A stretch of 64,000 nucleotides of DNA from Paracoccus luteus (GTDB lineage Bacteria > Pseudomonadota > Alphaproteobacteria > Rhodobacterales > Rhodobacteraceae). The stretch lies in NCBI RefSeq assembly GCF_004522155.1, contig NZ_SDEA01000004.1:62001-126000 (forward strand), read 5' to 3'. Numbering within the stretch: the stretch's first letter is position 1; every line of letters starts with the position of its first letter. Below are positions 15,411 to 24,707 of this stretch, in pieces. Below the pieces are notes generated by a model that was not told where the DNA came from, searched no databases, and worked only from the letters and a program-made list of their open reading frames with translations. A program made the translations under genes and the position numbers.

Positions 15411-16651
15411 GCGGCCCTGCCCCTTGACCCGCCGCGTTTCGTTCCGCCGCCCATCCGGCCCATGATGACCCAGGCCAGCACCGAACAGACCAGCGTCGCC
15501 AGCGCCGCCGGCACCGCGCTGCCGTCATAGGCCAGACCCACCGGCGCCGCGATCAGCACCGCCGCCAGCGTGGACAGGGCCGAGGTGACCGACGCGGTCG
15601 TCCCCGCCAGATGCCCCATCCGCTGCATGGCGATGGCGTTCAGGTTGCCGAAGGTCAGCCCCGCCATCGTGAAGACGCTGACCGCCCACAGGAAGAACGC
15701 CGGAAAGCGCAGCGTCTCGGGCAGAATGCCGGTCGAAAGCGTCAGCATGAACAGCGCCGAGGCGACGATCTGCATCGCATAGGCGCCGCGCGACAGCCGG
15801 TGCATCCCCAGCCGCATGACCAGCCGGGCGTTCAGGATCGTCCCGCCACCCGACAGCAACGCCATCGCCGCGAACCACAGCGGAAAGCTGTCGCCGCGCC
15901 CATACGCCTCGCCGAACAGCTGCTGGGCGGAACTGAGCAGAGCGAACATCTGCCCGAAGCCCAGCGACAGGACGACGGTGCACAGCACCACCTCGCGGTC
16001 CGACAGCACCTCGCGCACGCCGGCGGCCAGCGTGCGCAGCCGCAGGGGGCGGCGCGCGGGCGGCGCCAGCGTCTCGGCCTGGCGCAGCCACATCCAGGCG
16101 AACCCGGCCACGCCGAACGCCAGGAACCCGCCGAACACCGCACGCCAGCCGCCCAGCCAGATGAACCCCTGCCCGATCGACGGCGCCAGCGCCGGGATCA
16201 GGATGAACACCATCATGACAAAGCTGGTGATCCGCGCCATCTCGCGCCCTTGATACAGGTCGCGCACCAGCGCCACGCCGACGATGCGCGGCCCGGCGGC
16301 GCCGATCCCCTGCACGAACCGCGCCAGCAGCAGCAGTTCCAGCGACTGCGCGAACAGGGCGGCGACGGTGGCGGCAAGATAGACCGCGAACCCCACCGCC
16401 ATCGCGGGCTTGCGCCCGATCGCGTCCGACAGCGGGCCTGCGAACAGCGTCCCCACCCCCATGCCGGCCACGAACGAGGTCAGGATCAGCTGCGCCCGGT
16501 TCACGTCATCGGGCGTCAGTTCGGCGGCGATCTGCGGCAGCGCCGGCAGCATCGCGTCGATCGAAAAGGCGATGGTGGCGAACAGGAACGCCAGCATCGC
16601 CACGAACTCGGGCAGGGGCAGCCGCTGCGGGGGCCGGTGTGTGTCGGTCAT
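15407..16651 (-). CDS. MFS transporter, Bcr/CflA drug-resistance family
   Basis: A 414-residue inner-membrane proton-coupled exporter with 12 predicted helices. The A-motif loop between TM2 and TM3 is GPLSDAIGRKPAMAVG, and the family motif FVQGIGAAGPRIVGVALVRDLYQGREMARITSFVM marks the Bcr/CflA group. Members export bicyclomycin, chloramphenicol, sulfonamides or small metabolites; the substrate here is unknown. A gap of 116 bp separates it from the divergent DUF1489 gene. It may partly feed into rpsD, but rpsD has its own promoter. Confidence 0.92.
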   Translation of the reverse strand: MTDTHRPPQRLPLPEFVAMLAFLFATIAFSIDAMLPALPQIAAELTPDDVNRAQLILTSFVAGMGVGTLFAGPLSDAIGRKPAMAVGFAVYLAATVAALFAQSLELLLLARFVQGIGAAGPRIVGVALVRDLYQGREMARITSFVMMVFILIPALAPSIGQGFIWLGGWRAVFGGFLAFGVAGFAWMWLRQAETLAPPARRPLRLRTLAAGVREVLSDREVVLCTVVLSLGFGQMFALLSSAQQLFGEAYGRGDSFPLWFAAMALLSGGGTILNARLVMRLGMHRLSRGAYAMQIVASALFMLTLSTGILPETLRFPAFFLWAVSVFTMAGLTFGNLNAIAMQRMGHLAGTTASVTSALSTLAAVLIAAPVGLAYDGSAVPAALATLVCSVLAWVIMGRMGGGTKRGGSRGRAA

Positions 16652-16767
16652 CGGGCGTCCTTGTCGAACAAGGGGGTGGCGTAATGCCGCAGCGGCGGGG
16701 ACACAAGCGGCGGCGCGAAGCGGCCGCAGGGCTGTTGTCGCGGCGCGCGCGGCCCTATATCGCCCCC

Positions 16768-17190
16768 ATGTCCCCAGCCCTGCACATCATCAAGCTTTGC
16801 GTCGGCGCCGACGGCCCGGCCGATCTGGAACGCTGGCAGCGCGACCGGTTCGGCGACGGCCCGGCGCGGCATGTCACCCGCATGTGGCCGCGCCGTCAGG
16901 ACGAGCTGCTGGCCGGCGGCTCGATCTTCTGGGTGTTCCGGGGCACGGTGCTGGCCCGCCAGCGCCTGATCGCGCTGGAGGAAGAGCGCGGCCACGACGG
17001 CATCGCGCGCTGCGCCCTTGTTTTGGATCGCCATCTGGTCCGCGTCGCGGCCATGCCGCGGCGGGCGTTCCAGGGCTGGCGCTATCTGGACCCCGCCGAC
17101 GCGCCCTGCGACCTGCCCGAAGGGCGGGCCGAGGAAAGCCCCCTGCCCCCGCAGCTTGCCCGCGAACTGGCGGCGATGGGGCTGCTGTGA
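16768..17190 (+). CDS. DUF1489 family protein
   Basis: A 140-residue cytosolic protein of a conserved alphaproteobacterial family with no assigned function. Typical features are LHIIKLCVGADGPADLERWQ, HVTRMWPRRQDELLAGGSIFWVFRGTVLARQRLIALEE, CALVLDRHLVRVAAMPRRAFQGWRYL and the Pro-rich PLPPQLARELAAMGL end. The ATG at 16768 gives the canonical start. It is monocistronic, followed by tRNA-Gly. Confidence 0.9.
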   Translation: MSPALHIIKLCVGADGPADLERWQRDRFGDGPARHVTRMWPRRQDELLAGGSIFWVFRGTVLARQRLIALEEERGHDGIARCALVLDRHLVRVAAMPRRAFQGWRYLDPADAPCDLPEGRAEESPLPPQLARELAAMGLL

Positions 17191-17194
17191 CCGC

Positions 17195-17223
17195 TTGACC
17201 CGACCGCCGGGCCGCGATAGCCA
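17195..17223 (+). promoter_or_regulatory. Candidate promoter of tRNA-Gly
   Basis: TTGACC at 17195-17200 and TAGCCA at 17218-17223 are separated by 17 bp and end 9 bases before the tRNA. The -10 is weak. Confidence 0.45.
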
Positions 17224-17232
17224 GTGCCCGTC

Positions 17233-17306
17233 GCGGGTGTAGCTCAATGGTAGAGCAGAAGCTTCCCAAGCTTACGACGAGGGTTCGATTCCCTTCACCC
17301 GCTCCA
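17233..17306 (+). tRNA. tRNA-Gly (anticodon CCC)
   Basis: A 74-nt cloverleaf with encoded CCA: acceptor GCGGGTG/CACCCGC, discriminator T, D-arm GCTC...GAGC, anticodon loop TTCCCAA giving CCC, and T-loop GGTTCGATTCC. One mismatch (G-A) closes the anticodon stem at its outer end. It reads GGG codons. Confidence 0.95.
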
Positions 17307-17395
17307 AACTCCCACTTCACGATTGCCGCGCTGACGCATCCGCCAGCCTGATGATGGCGGCAGGGCGCCGCGTTCGCACGCGCCGCGATTCCCGC

Positions 17396-17800
17396 TCAGC
17401 CCGCCTGGACCGGCGGCTCGTCGACGGTGTCTGCCGCCGGTTCGGGTTGCAGCGGCGCGGGCTTTCCCGCCCGCGACGGGCGCGCGCCCCCGTCGCGCGA
17501 CAGCGCCGCCCGGCCCAAGATCATCAGCGTCACCGGCGTCGTGATCATCATCAGGCCGCCGACGACAAGTTCGTGGATGACCAGCCGGTCGCCGGTCAGC
17601 GTGAACATCAGGGCCGACCCCAGCATGATCCCGGCCGTTCCCCAGCTGGTGCCCAGCGTCGGCGCGTGGATGCGGTCGTAAAAGCTGGACAGCCGCACCA
17701 GCCCGACCGCACCCAGCAAGGTCAGCCCGCTGCCGACGGCCACCAGGACCGAGATCACGATCGCCGCCCACAGGGGGACCGCGGCCAGATGGCTGCTCAT
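17396..17800 (-). CDS. phaG: Monovalent cation/proton antiporter subunit G
   Basis: A 134-residue membrane subunit of a Pha/Mnh/Mrp antiporter. Three helices are visible, with the MnhG signature [42 protein letters not shown] Pro/Arg-rich cytosolic tail of about 35 residues follows. It is the last gene of the operon and overlaps phaF by 4 bp. Pha-type complexes exchange K+ or Na+ for H+ and support alkaline pH and salt tolerance; the ion cannot be read from sequence. Confidence 0.93.
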   Translation of the reverse strand: MSSHLAAVPLWAAIVISVLVAVGSGLTLLGAVGLVRLSSFYDRIHAPTLGTSWGTAGIMLGSALMFTLTGDRLVIHELVVGGLMMITTPVTLMILGRAALSRDGGARPSRAGKPAPLQPEPAADTVDEPPVQAG

Positions 17801-18078
17801 TCGATCACCTCGCCGCGCAGCAGGAACTTGGACAGCGCCACGGTGGACACAAAGCCGAAGGCGCCGATGACCAGCGCCCCCTCGAACAGATAGGCGCTGC
17901 CGACCCGCATGCCCGTCACCACCAGCAGCAGCATGCCGCAGACGTAAAGCGCATCAAGGCTGAGAACCCGGTCCTGCGCGCGCGGCCCGCGCAGCAGCCG
18001 CATCGCCGCCAGCAGCATCGCCGCGATCAGGCAAAGCTGCGACAGGCCCAGCACGACGGTCAGGATCGTCTCGCTCAT
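17797..18078 (-). CDS. phaF: Monovalent cation/proton antiporter subunit F
   Basis: A 93-residue three-helix membrane subunit. It carries the MnhF/PhaF pattern [67 protein letters not shown]. Length is normal for the family. It overlaps both neighbours by 4 bp, so translation is coupled along the phaE-F-G stretch. Confidence 0.95.
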   Translation of the reverse strand: MSETILTVVLGLSQLCLIAAMLLAAMRLLRGPRAQDRVLSLDALYVCGMLLLVVTGMRVGSAYLFEGALVIGAFGFVSTVALSKFLLRGEVIE

Positions 18079-18560
18079 TGGAATATCTCCAGCAGCAGCG
18101 CCTCATAGCGGTTCTTGACCAGATCGACCCAGGCAGCCTCGTCCACCAGGTCGAAGACATGCAGCAGCAGCTCGCCGCTGTCGGGTTCATAGTCCAGCCA
18201 CGCCGTCCCCGGCGTCGCAGTGACGATGATCGCCAGGATCGCCAGCGCGTTCGGCTCGCGCAGGTCCAGCGGGATCGGGACAAAGCCGGAATGGCGCTGG
18301 CCGTGACGCCCGCCGGTCAGGATCAGCCGCGCCACGGCGATGTTGGACCGCGCGATGTCGGCGGCGACGATCAGCGCCAGCCGCAGGATCAGGTCCGGCC
18401 GGCGCAGGCGGATGCGGTCCGGGGTGAGCGCCGCATAGGCGCGGCCCGCGATGACGCCGACCAGCGCGCCCAGGATCAGCTGCCCCAGCGAAAAGCTGGT
18501 CAGCACCAGCCAGACCAGCACCAGCAGCAGCGTCAGCAGGGGGTGCGGCAGAACCCTCAT
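18075..18560 (-). CDS. phaE: Monovalent cation/proton antiporter subunit E
   Basis: A 161-residue membrane subunit of the MnhE family. Two N-terminal helices ([29 protein letters not shown]) precede the conserved [13 protein letters not shown] segment and [42 protein letters not shown]. The ATG at 18560 overlaps the phaD stop, excluding the much longer readings possible upstream, which would run through phaD in another frame. Confidence 0.94.
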   Translation of the reverse strand: MRVLPHPLLTLLLVLVWLVLTSFSLGQLILGALVGVIAGRAYAALTPDRIRLRRPDLILRLALIVAADIARSNIAVARLILTGGRHGQRHSGFVPIPLDLREPNALAILAIIVTATPGTAWLDYEPDSGELLLHVFDLVDEAAWVDLVKNRYEALLLEIFQ

Positions 18561-20194
18561 CCGCCGTTCCCCTCGGCCACCGGCGGGGCGGTCACGACGC
18601 CGTGGATATAGATCTGCGGCTGCAGCAGCGCGTCGGCGGTTCGTTGCATGTAACGCATCACGCCTTCGGCCTCGATGGTCAGGACGATGCCGCCGGCCAC
18701 GACCAGTGCGACGATCGGCAGCAGTTCCAGCACCGGAACGGCGGGCAGATCCTCCTCGGACGCCCAGAACGACTGCATCCCGATCCGCACCAGCGCGATC
18801 ATCGCCGCCAGCCCCGAGACGATCAGCAGCGCGACAAAGGTCCAGCGGGCGGGCGACAGGGCCGCGTCGCCGACGCCCGAGATGGCGCCCGCAAGCATCG
18901 CGAACTTGCCCAGGAAACCGGCCAGCGGCGGCAGCCCCGCCAGCATCAGCGCGCAGGCCGCAAAGCAGAAGCCGACAATCGTCAGCGAGCCGGGCAGCAC
19001 GACGCCCGTGTCGGGCGGCTCTGGCTCGTCCTCGGACAGGTCCACGCCGTAAAGCTCGGCGCTCAGCGCAAGGACGGCGGCGGCGCCCTGTTCGCGCGAC
19101 ATCGGCTCGGCCAGCAGGAACAGCGCCGCCAGCGCCGCGGTCGAGCCAAGCATATAGAACAGCCCCGCCCCCAGCATCACGGCGTCGCCCTGCCCCAGCG
19201 CGAACCCGGCGATGGTCAGCATCGTGCCCGACGACACAAGGGTCAGGTTGGCGGCCATGCGCCCCAGCGCCTGCGCGGCAAGCGCGCCGGTCATGCCGAA
19301 CACCACCGTCGCCATGCCGCCCCATATCAGCACGTCCGCCCCGAACCCGGCAGACGCGCCAGCGCCAGCGCCGAACACCAGCAGCCCAAGGCGCAGGATC
19401 ACATAGACGCCGACCTTGGTCAGCAGCGCGAACACCGCCGCGGCCGGGGCGGACGCCGCCATGTAGGTGCGCGGCAGCCACAGCGACAGCGGCCACATGC
19501 CGGCCTTGACCAGGAACACCATCCCCAGGACGGCGCCCGCGGCATGGACCAGCGGCCGGTCCTCGGCCGAAAGATGCGGGATGCGGGTCGCCAGATCGGC
19601 CATGTTCAGCGTGCCGGTGACGCCATAGATGATGGCCGCGCCCAGCAGGAACAGCAGCGAGGCGGTCAGGTTGACGGCGATATAGTGGACGCCCGCGCCC
19701 ACCCGCTCGCGCCCCGATCCGTGCAGCAGCAGCGCATAGGACGCCGCCAGCATCACCTCGAAGAAGACGAACAGGTTGAACAGGTCGCCGGTCAGGAAGG
19801 CGCCGTTCAGGCCCATCAGCAGGAACTGGAACAGCGCGTGGAACCGCTGCCCGCGCTGGTGCCAGCCCGCCCCGGAATACAGCAGCGCCGGCAGCGCCAG
19901 GATGCCGGTGATGACCAGCATCATCGCCGACAGCCGGTCCAGGACCAGCACGATCCCATAGGGCGACGGCCAGTCGCCCAGCAGGTAAAGCCCGATGGCG
20001 TTGCCGCCGCCGGCCTTGGTGCCCTCGGCCCCGGTCAGCAGCAGGCAGGCCACGACAAGCTGCACCAGGCACGAGGCTAGGCCGAACCCCAGCTTGGTGC
20101 GCCGCTGCCGCTCGTCATACAGCAGCATCATGGCGCCGGTGATCATCGGGATCAGGATCGGCAGGACGATCAGATGCGCGGGACCGCCGTTCAT
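18557..20194 (-). CDS. phaD: Monovalent cation/proton antiporter subunit D
   Basis: A 545-residue multi-helix subunit homologous to the antiporter-like NuoL/M/N subunits of complex I. It has about 14 helices and contains FFEVMLAASYALLLHGSG, whose Glu is the conserved TM5 acid, and the broken-helix lysine region GMVFLVKAGMWPLSLWLPRTYMAASAP. The ATG at 20194 overlaps the phaC stop. It also has a hydrophilic insertion (ELYGVDLSEDEPEPPDTGV) of the kind seen in Pha-type D subunits. Confidence 0.95.
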   Translation of the reverse strand: MNGGPAHLIVLPILIPMITGAMMLLYDERQRRTKLGFGLASCLVQLVVACLLLTGAEGTKAGGGNAIGLYLLGDWPSPYGIVLVLDRLSAMMLVITGILALPALLYSGAGWHQRGQRFHALFQFLLMGLNGAFLTGDLFNLFVFFEVMLAASYALLLHGSGRERVGAGVHYIAVNLTASLLFLLGAAIIYGVTGTLNMADLATRIPHLSAEDRPLVHAAGAVLGMVFLVKAGMWPLSLWLPRTYMAASAPAAAVFALLTKVGVYVILRLGLLVFGAGAGASAGFGADVLIWGGMATVVFGMTGALAAQALGRMAANLTLVSSGTMLTIAGFALGQGDAVMLGAGLFYMLGSTAALAALFLLAEPMSREQGAAAVLALSAELYGVDLSEDEPEPPDTGVVLPGSLTIVGFCFAACALMLAGLPPLAGFLGKFAMLAGAISGVGDAALSPARWTFVALLIVSGLAAMIALVRIGMQSFWASEEDLPAVPVLELLPIVALVVAGGIVLTIEAEGVMRYMQRTADALLQPQIYIHGVVTAPPVAEGNGG

Positions 20195-20535
20195 TGGCCG
20201 CGTTCCCTTCCGTTGACGTGGTCGGTACCGGTCAGCCCGCGCGACGCCATGATGACCACCAGAAACAGCGCCGTGGTGGCAAAGCTGATGACGATGGCGG
20301 TCAGGACCAGCGCCTGCGGCACCGGGTCGGCATAGGCGGCGGGATCGACGAAGCCGCCCTTGGGCATGATCGGGGCCGCGCCCGACACCAGCCGGCCCAT
20401 GCCGAAGATGAACAGGTTGACGCCATAGGACAGCAGGCACAGCCCGACGATGACCTGAAAGCTGCGCGGGCGCAGGATCAGCCAGACCCCCGACCCGACC
20501 AGCACCCCGATCGCCAGCGACAGGATCAGTTCCAT
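20191..20535 (-). CDS. phaC: Monovalent cation/proton antiporter subunit C
   Basis: A 114-residue three-helix protein homologous to NuoK. ELILSLAIGVLVGSGVWLILRPRSFQVIVGLCLLSYGVNLFIF carries the conserved TM2 region; VPQALVLTAIVISFATTALFLVVIMASRG is TM3. Its start overlaps the last base of the phaAB stop (TGATG), and its stop overlaps phaD. Confidence 0.95.
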   Translation of the reverse strand: MELILSLAIGVLVGSGVWLILRPRSFQVIVGLCLLSYGVNLFIFGMGRLVSGAAPIMPKGGFVDPAAYADPVPQALVLTAIVISFATTALFLVVIMASRGLTGTDHVNGRERGQ

Positions 20536-23465
20536 CAGCGCGCCTCCGCCTTGGCGGCCGCAGCCGCTGCCTCGTCCTCGGCCTCGCGGGCGCGCAGGCG
20601 CGCCGAGCGCAGCGACTGGTGCGCGATGGCGATCTGGATCAGCACCGTCGCACCGACGACGGTTGCAAAGACCCCAAGGTCGAACAGCAGCGCCGTCGCC
20701 GCCGGCACCGCGCCGACCAGCGGCACATCGACATAGCGGGCGCTGGCGGTCAGGAACGGATAGCCGAACAGGAACGCGCCGACGCCGGTGCCGGCCGCGA
20801 TCAGCAGCCCGACCCCCATCCAGGTCGTCGGGCGGATGACGATCCGGCTTTCGATCCAGCGGACATTGGCCGCAAGATACTGCAGCAGCAGCCCGATCGC
20901 CAGCGCGACGCCCGCGGCAAAGCCCCCGCCCGGCAGGTCGTGGCCGCGCAGGAACAGATAGGCGGCCAGCATGACCGAGACGGGGAACATCCACTGCATG
21001 ATGACCGACGGGATCGCCATCAGCACGTCATGGGGCGTGGGCGCGGTCCCGTCCTCGGCCCCCGCGGCGGGCACCGGGCGCTGCTGTTCGGGCAGCGCGA
21101 TGCTTTCGGGCGCGGGCCGGAAACGGCGCAGCAGCGCAAAGCAGGTCAGCGCGACGATGGTCAGGACCGTGATCTCGCCGAAGGTGTCGAAGGCGCGGAA
21201 ATCGACCAGGATCACGTTGACCGCGTTGGTGCCGCCGCCTTCGGAATAGGCGTTGCGCCGGAACCAGTCGCCGATCGACAGCCCCGCGGGCATCGACATG
21301 ATGGCGAACGCCAGCACCGCCACCCCGCCGCCGCAGGCGGTGGCGATGACGATATCGCGCCCGCGCCGCAGCCGCGCAGGCAGCAGCACGTCCTCGGCGA
21401 TCTCGACCCGCCGCTTGGGCAGCCAGCGCAGGCCCAGCAGCAAGAGGACCGTGGTCAGGATCTCGACCAGCAGCTGCGTCACGGCCAAATCGGGGGCCGA
21501 GAACCAGGCGAAGGTGATGCAGGTGGCCAGTCCCGCCCCCCCCAGCATGACCAGCGCGGCAAAGCGGTGATACTTGGCCTGCCAGGCGGCCCCCAGCGCG
21601 CAGGTCGCGCCGACCAGCCACAGCAGCGCAAAGGCCGGGTCGATGTTCTGGAACGGCCGCTCCGGCACCAGCCGCGCAGCGCCCCACAATACATAGGCCG
21701 CGCCGGCCAGCGTCAGGATCACGATCAGGCGCAGCTGCGGCTGCAGCGCCTCGGGCCCCATCAGGCCATGCAGGATACGCGGCCATTTCCAGCCCATCCG
21801 CAGCATGATGCCGTCAAAGATGCGCTGCCCGCGGATGCGCTCCAGCAGCGGCGGCCCCTCGGATTCGCCGGCATAGCGGCGCGCGCCCAGCAGATAGACC
21901 ACGATCCCAAGGACCAGCGCCGCAAGGCTCATCTTCAGGGGCGTGTTGAACCCGTGCCACAGCGTCAGGCTGTAATACGGCGTGGCGTCGCCCAGCACCG
22001 ACACCGCCGCCACGTCCAGCACCCAGCGGGCGGCAAGGCCGGGGAAAATACCGACCAGCAGGCACAGCAGCACCAGCAGCTCGACCGGGCGGCGCATCCA
22101 GCTGGGCGGCTCGTGCGCGTCCTTGGGCAGGTCGGTGGCGGGCGGGCCGAAGAACACGCTCATGATGAAGCGCAGCGAATAGGCGACCGAGAAGATGCTG
22201 GCGAAGACGGCGATATAGGGCAGCGCGTTGTCCAGCGCGCTGCCGTTGTGCCAGTCGGCGGCCTCGGCGAAGAACATCTCTTTCGACAGAAAGCCGTTGG
22301 CCAGCGGCACCCCGGCCATCGACGCGGCGGCGACGATGGCAAGGATGCCGGTCCGCGGCATCGGCCCGAACAGCCCGCTGAGCCGGCGCATGTCGCGGGT
22401 GCCCGTCTCGTGGTCGATGATGCCCGCCGCCATGAACAGCGACGCCTTGAACAGCGCGTGGTTCAGGATGTGAAAGATCGCGGCGATGATCGCCAGCTCG
22501 CTGCCGATGCCGACCAGCGCGGTGATCAGCCCCAGATGGCTGATGGTGGAATAGGCCAGCAACCCTTTCAGGTCGTTGCGCCACAGCGCGATGACCGCGC
22601 CGATCACCAGCGTCGTCATGCCGGCGCCGGCCACGATCCAGAACCACGCGGGCGTCTGCCCCAGCGCGGGCGAAAACCGCACCAGCAGGAACACCCCCGC
22701 CTTGACCATCGTCGCGCTGTGCAGATAGGCGCTGACCGGCGTCGGTGCAGCCATCGCGTTCGGCAGCCAGAAATGGAACGGGAACTGCGCCGACTTGGTG
22801 AAGGCCCCGATCAGGAACAGCACCAGCACCGGCAGATACAGCGGATGCGCCCGGATCACGTCGCCCGAGGCCAGCACCGTGTCGAGGTCATAGCTGCCCA
22901 CGATCTGCCCCAGCAGCAGCATCGCCGCCAGCAGGCAGAACCCGCCGCTGGCCGTCACCGTCAGCGCCATCCGCGCGCCGTCGCGGGCCGCATGGCTGCG
23001 GTGCCAATAGCCGATCAGCAGGAACGAGGTCAGGCTGGTCAGTTCCCAGAACACCACCAGCCCGATGATGTTGCCCGAGATCAGGATGCCCGCCATCGCC
23101 CCGCTGAAGGCCAGCAGCAGGGCATAGAACCGCGGCACCGGGTCGGTCGGCGACATGTAATAGCGGGCATAGATCACGACCAGCAGGCCGATCCCGAACA
23201 CCAGCAGCAGCATCATCCAGGCCAGCCCGTCCAGCCGCAGGGCCAGCTTCAGGCCCATGCCCGGCAGCCAGTCGATCTGCGCCCGCAGCACCTCGCCCGC
23301 CTCGATGCGCGGGAACAGCAGCGCAAGGATCAGCACGCCCGCAGCCATCACCACGCCAGACAGCCACGCCTCGGCGTTGCGTGCCTCGCGCGGCAGCGTG
23401 GCGGCGACGACCGCCGCCCCGAAGGGCAGCCCCGTCAACAGGAGAAGGGCGTTCTGCTCGATCAT
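20535..23465 (-). CDS. phaAB: Monovalent cation/proton antiporter fused subunit A/B
   Basis: A 976-residue fusion as in the Pha system of rhizobia. The NuoL-like A part (about residues 1-770) includes VVFWELTSLTSFLLIGYWHR and GAFTKSAQFPFHFWLPNAMAAPTPVSAYLHSATMVKAGVFLL, with the conserved Glu and Lys used in proton translocation. The MnhB-like end (about 830-960) has VMQWMFPVSVMLAAYLFLRGHDLPGGGFAAG. A charged Ala/Glu tail closes it. The ATG at 23465 gives the family N-terminus. It heads the six-gene operon. The 204-bp gap upstream (23466-23669) shows no gene. Confidence 0.96.
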   Translation of the reverse strand: MIEQNALLLLTGLPFGAAVVAATLPREARNAEAWLSGVVMAAGVLILALLFPRIEAGEVLRAQIDWLPGMGLKLALRLDGLAWMMLLLVFGIGLLVVIYARYYMSPTDPVPRFYALLLAFSGAMAGILISGNIIGLVVFWELTSLTSFLLIGYWHRSHAARDGARMALTVTASGGFCLLAAMLLLGQIVGSYDLDTVLASGDVIRAHPLYLPVLVLFLIGAFTKSAQFPFHFWLPNAMAAPTPVSAYLHSATMVKAGVFLLVRFSPALGQTPAWFWIVAGAGMTTLVIGAVIALWRNDLKGLLAYSTISHLGLITALVGIGSELAIIAAIFHILNHALFKASLFMAAGIIDHETGTRDMRRLSGLFGPMPRTGILAIVAAASMAGVPLANGFLSKEMFFAEAADWHNGSALDNALPYIAVFASIFSVAYSLRFIMSVFFGPPATDLPKDAHEPPSWMRRPVELLVLLCLLVGIFPGLAARWVLDVAAVSVLGDATPYYSLTLWHGFNTPLKMSLAALVLGIVVYLLGARRYAGESEGPPLLERIRGQRIFDGIMLRMGWKWPRILHGLMGPEALQPQLRLIVILTLAGAAYVLWGAARLVPERPFQNIDPAFALLWLVGATCALGAAWQAKYHRFAALVMLGGAGLATCITFAWFSAPDLAVTQLLVEILTTVLLLLGLRWLPKRRVEIAEDVLLPARLRRGRDIVIATACGGGVAVLAFAIMSMPAGLSIGDWFRRNAYSEGGGTNAVNVILVDFRAFDTFGEITVLTIVALTCFALLRRFRPAPESIALPEQQRPVPAAGAEDGTAPTPHDVLMAIPSVIMQWMFPVSVMLAAYLFLRGHDLPGGGFAAGVALAIGLLLQYLAANVRWIESRIVIRPTTWMGVGLLIAAGTGVGAFLFGYPFLTASARYVDVPLVGAVPAATALLFDLGVFATVVGATVLIQIAIAHQSLRSARLRAREAEDEAAAAAAKAEAR

Positions 23466-23669
23466 TCCTGACGCTTTTCTGGACGTTGCAAGGTCTAGGG
23501 CAAGCCCGCGGGGACCGCCACCCTTGCCGCAAGGCGATCTGCGGCCCCACACGCGCCTGTGACCGCCCGGACAACGGTGCCACGGGGGCGCAGCGGCAGG
23601 GCAGCGTTGGCGGCGCGGGGTTCGTCGGCGGCGACGTGGCCTGCCGGGGGGCGCAGCCGGACCCGCGCC

Positions 23670-24698
23670 TTAACGCGCGCCCCAGGTGTCGGTCAGCCGG
23701 TAGCCCTCGGGCCAGGGGTCCGAGGGGTCCAGCATGTGCTGGTGGATGCCGGTGATCCAGCCGCGGCCCGAAATCTCGGGGCGGATCGCCGGAAGGTCGC
23801 CGACGGTGGTCGTGCCGAGGATGCGGCCCGCGAAGGTGGACCCGATCAGGGACACCGCCGTCAGCCGGTCGTCCAACCCCATCTGCCCCCGCGCGTGCAG
23901 GACGGCCATGCGCGCCGACAGCGCCGTGCCGGTGGGCGAGCGGTCCACCTTGCCGGGACGGATCGCCACGGCGGCGCCTGCGCGAAGCTCGTTGCCCTCG
24001 CGGCTCACGGGACCGGCGAACAGGCAGAAGGAGAAATGCCGCCAGTCGGGGTTGGTCGGGTGGTGAAAGCCAAGCTGTTCATCGGCGGCGGCGGTGATGC
24101 GGACTCCGAGGCGGGCGATGTCATGCGCCTCCTCGGGGGTCAGCGAAAAGCCCATCGCGGCGGCGTCCAGGATCACGAAGCTGTCGCCCCCATAGGCGGT
24201 GTCCACGGTCAGGCTGCCGATGCCCTCGACCTCAAGCGCGGCGTCCAGCCTGCCCGCGAAGCTGGGCAGGTTTTCGACGAAGATGCGCTCGGCCTTGCCG
24301 TCCCTGCACTCGGCGCGGACGCGGACCAGTCCGCCGGGGGCCTCCAGCGTGATGCGCGTCTCGGGCTCCGTCATCGGCAGGATGCCGGCGTCCAGCAGCA
24401 CGGTCGAGACGCAGATCGAGTTCGAGCCGGACATGGGCGGCGTGTCCTCGGGCTCCATGATGATGAAGGCGGCGTCGGCTTCGGGGTTCTTCGGCGGAAC
24501 CAGCAGGTTCACGTGGCGGAAGACGCCGCCGCGCGGCTCGTTCAGGACGAAGTTCCGCAGGGTGTTGTCCCGCGCGATCCAGCGGGACTGCTCCCACAGC
24601 GTCCCGCCGGGCGGGGGCGCGACGCCGCCCACGATGACATCGCCGACCTCGCCCTCGGCATGGGCGGAGATGACATGGATGGTCTTCGAGCTGCGCAT
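23670..24698 (-). CDS. Proline racemase family protein, probable trans-3-hydroxy-L-proline dehydratase
   Basis: A 342-residue member of the proline racemase/4-hydroxyproline epimerase superfamily. Of the two acid/base positions, the first is Ser90 ([10 protein letters not shown]) where racemases have Cys, and the second is Thr256 ([12 protein letters not shown]). A Thr at the second site marks trans-3-hydroxyproline dehydratases, which form pyrroline-2-carboxylate; epimerases need Cys there. Co-occurrence with a cis-3-hydroxyproline dehydratase supports this. It is the last gene of the hydroxyproline operon, 9 bp after the aconitase X gene. The Ser/Thr pair is unusual and its exact activity is uncertain. 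Confidence 0.8.
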   Translation of the reverse strand: MRSSKTIHVISAHAEGEVGDVIVGGVAPPPGGTLWEQSRWIARDNTLRNFVLNEPRGGVFRHVNLLVPPKNPEADAAFIIMEPEDTPPMSGSNSICVSTVLLDAGILPMTEPETRITLEAPGGLVRVRAECRDGKAERIFVENLPSFAGRLDAALEVEGIGSLTVDTAYGGDSFVILDAAAMGFSLTPEEAHDIARLGVRITAAADEQLGFHHPTNPDWRHFSFCLFAGPVSREGNELRAGAAVAIRPGKVDRSPTGTALSARMAVLHARGQMGLDDRLTAVSLIGSTFAGRILGTTTVGDLPAIRPEISGRGWITGIHQHMLDPSDPWPEGYRLTDTWGAR

Positions 24699-24707
24699 CG
24701 GGGCCTC

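Noticed and set aside
20619..23471. A 950-codon open frame on the plus strand
   Set aside because: It lies wholly antisense to phaAB; the translation is His/Arg/Gln/Asp-rich low complexity typical of GC-rich antisense frames. The minus strand has clear membrane-antiporter motifs.
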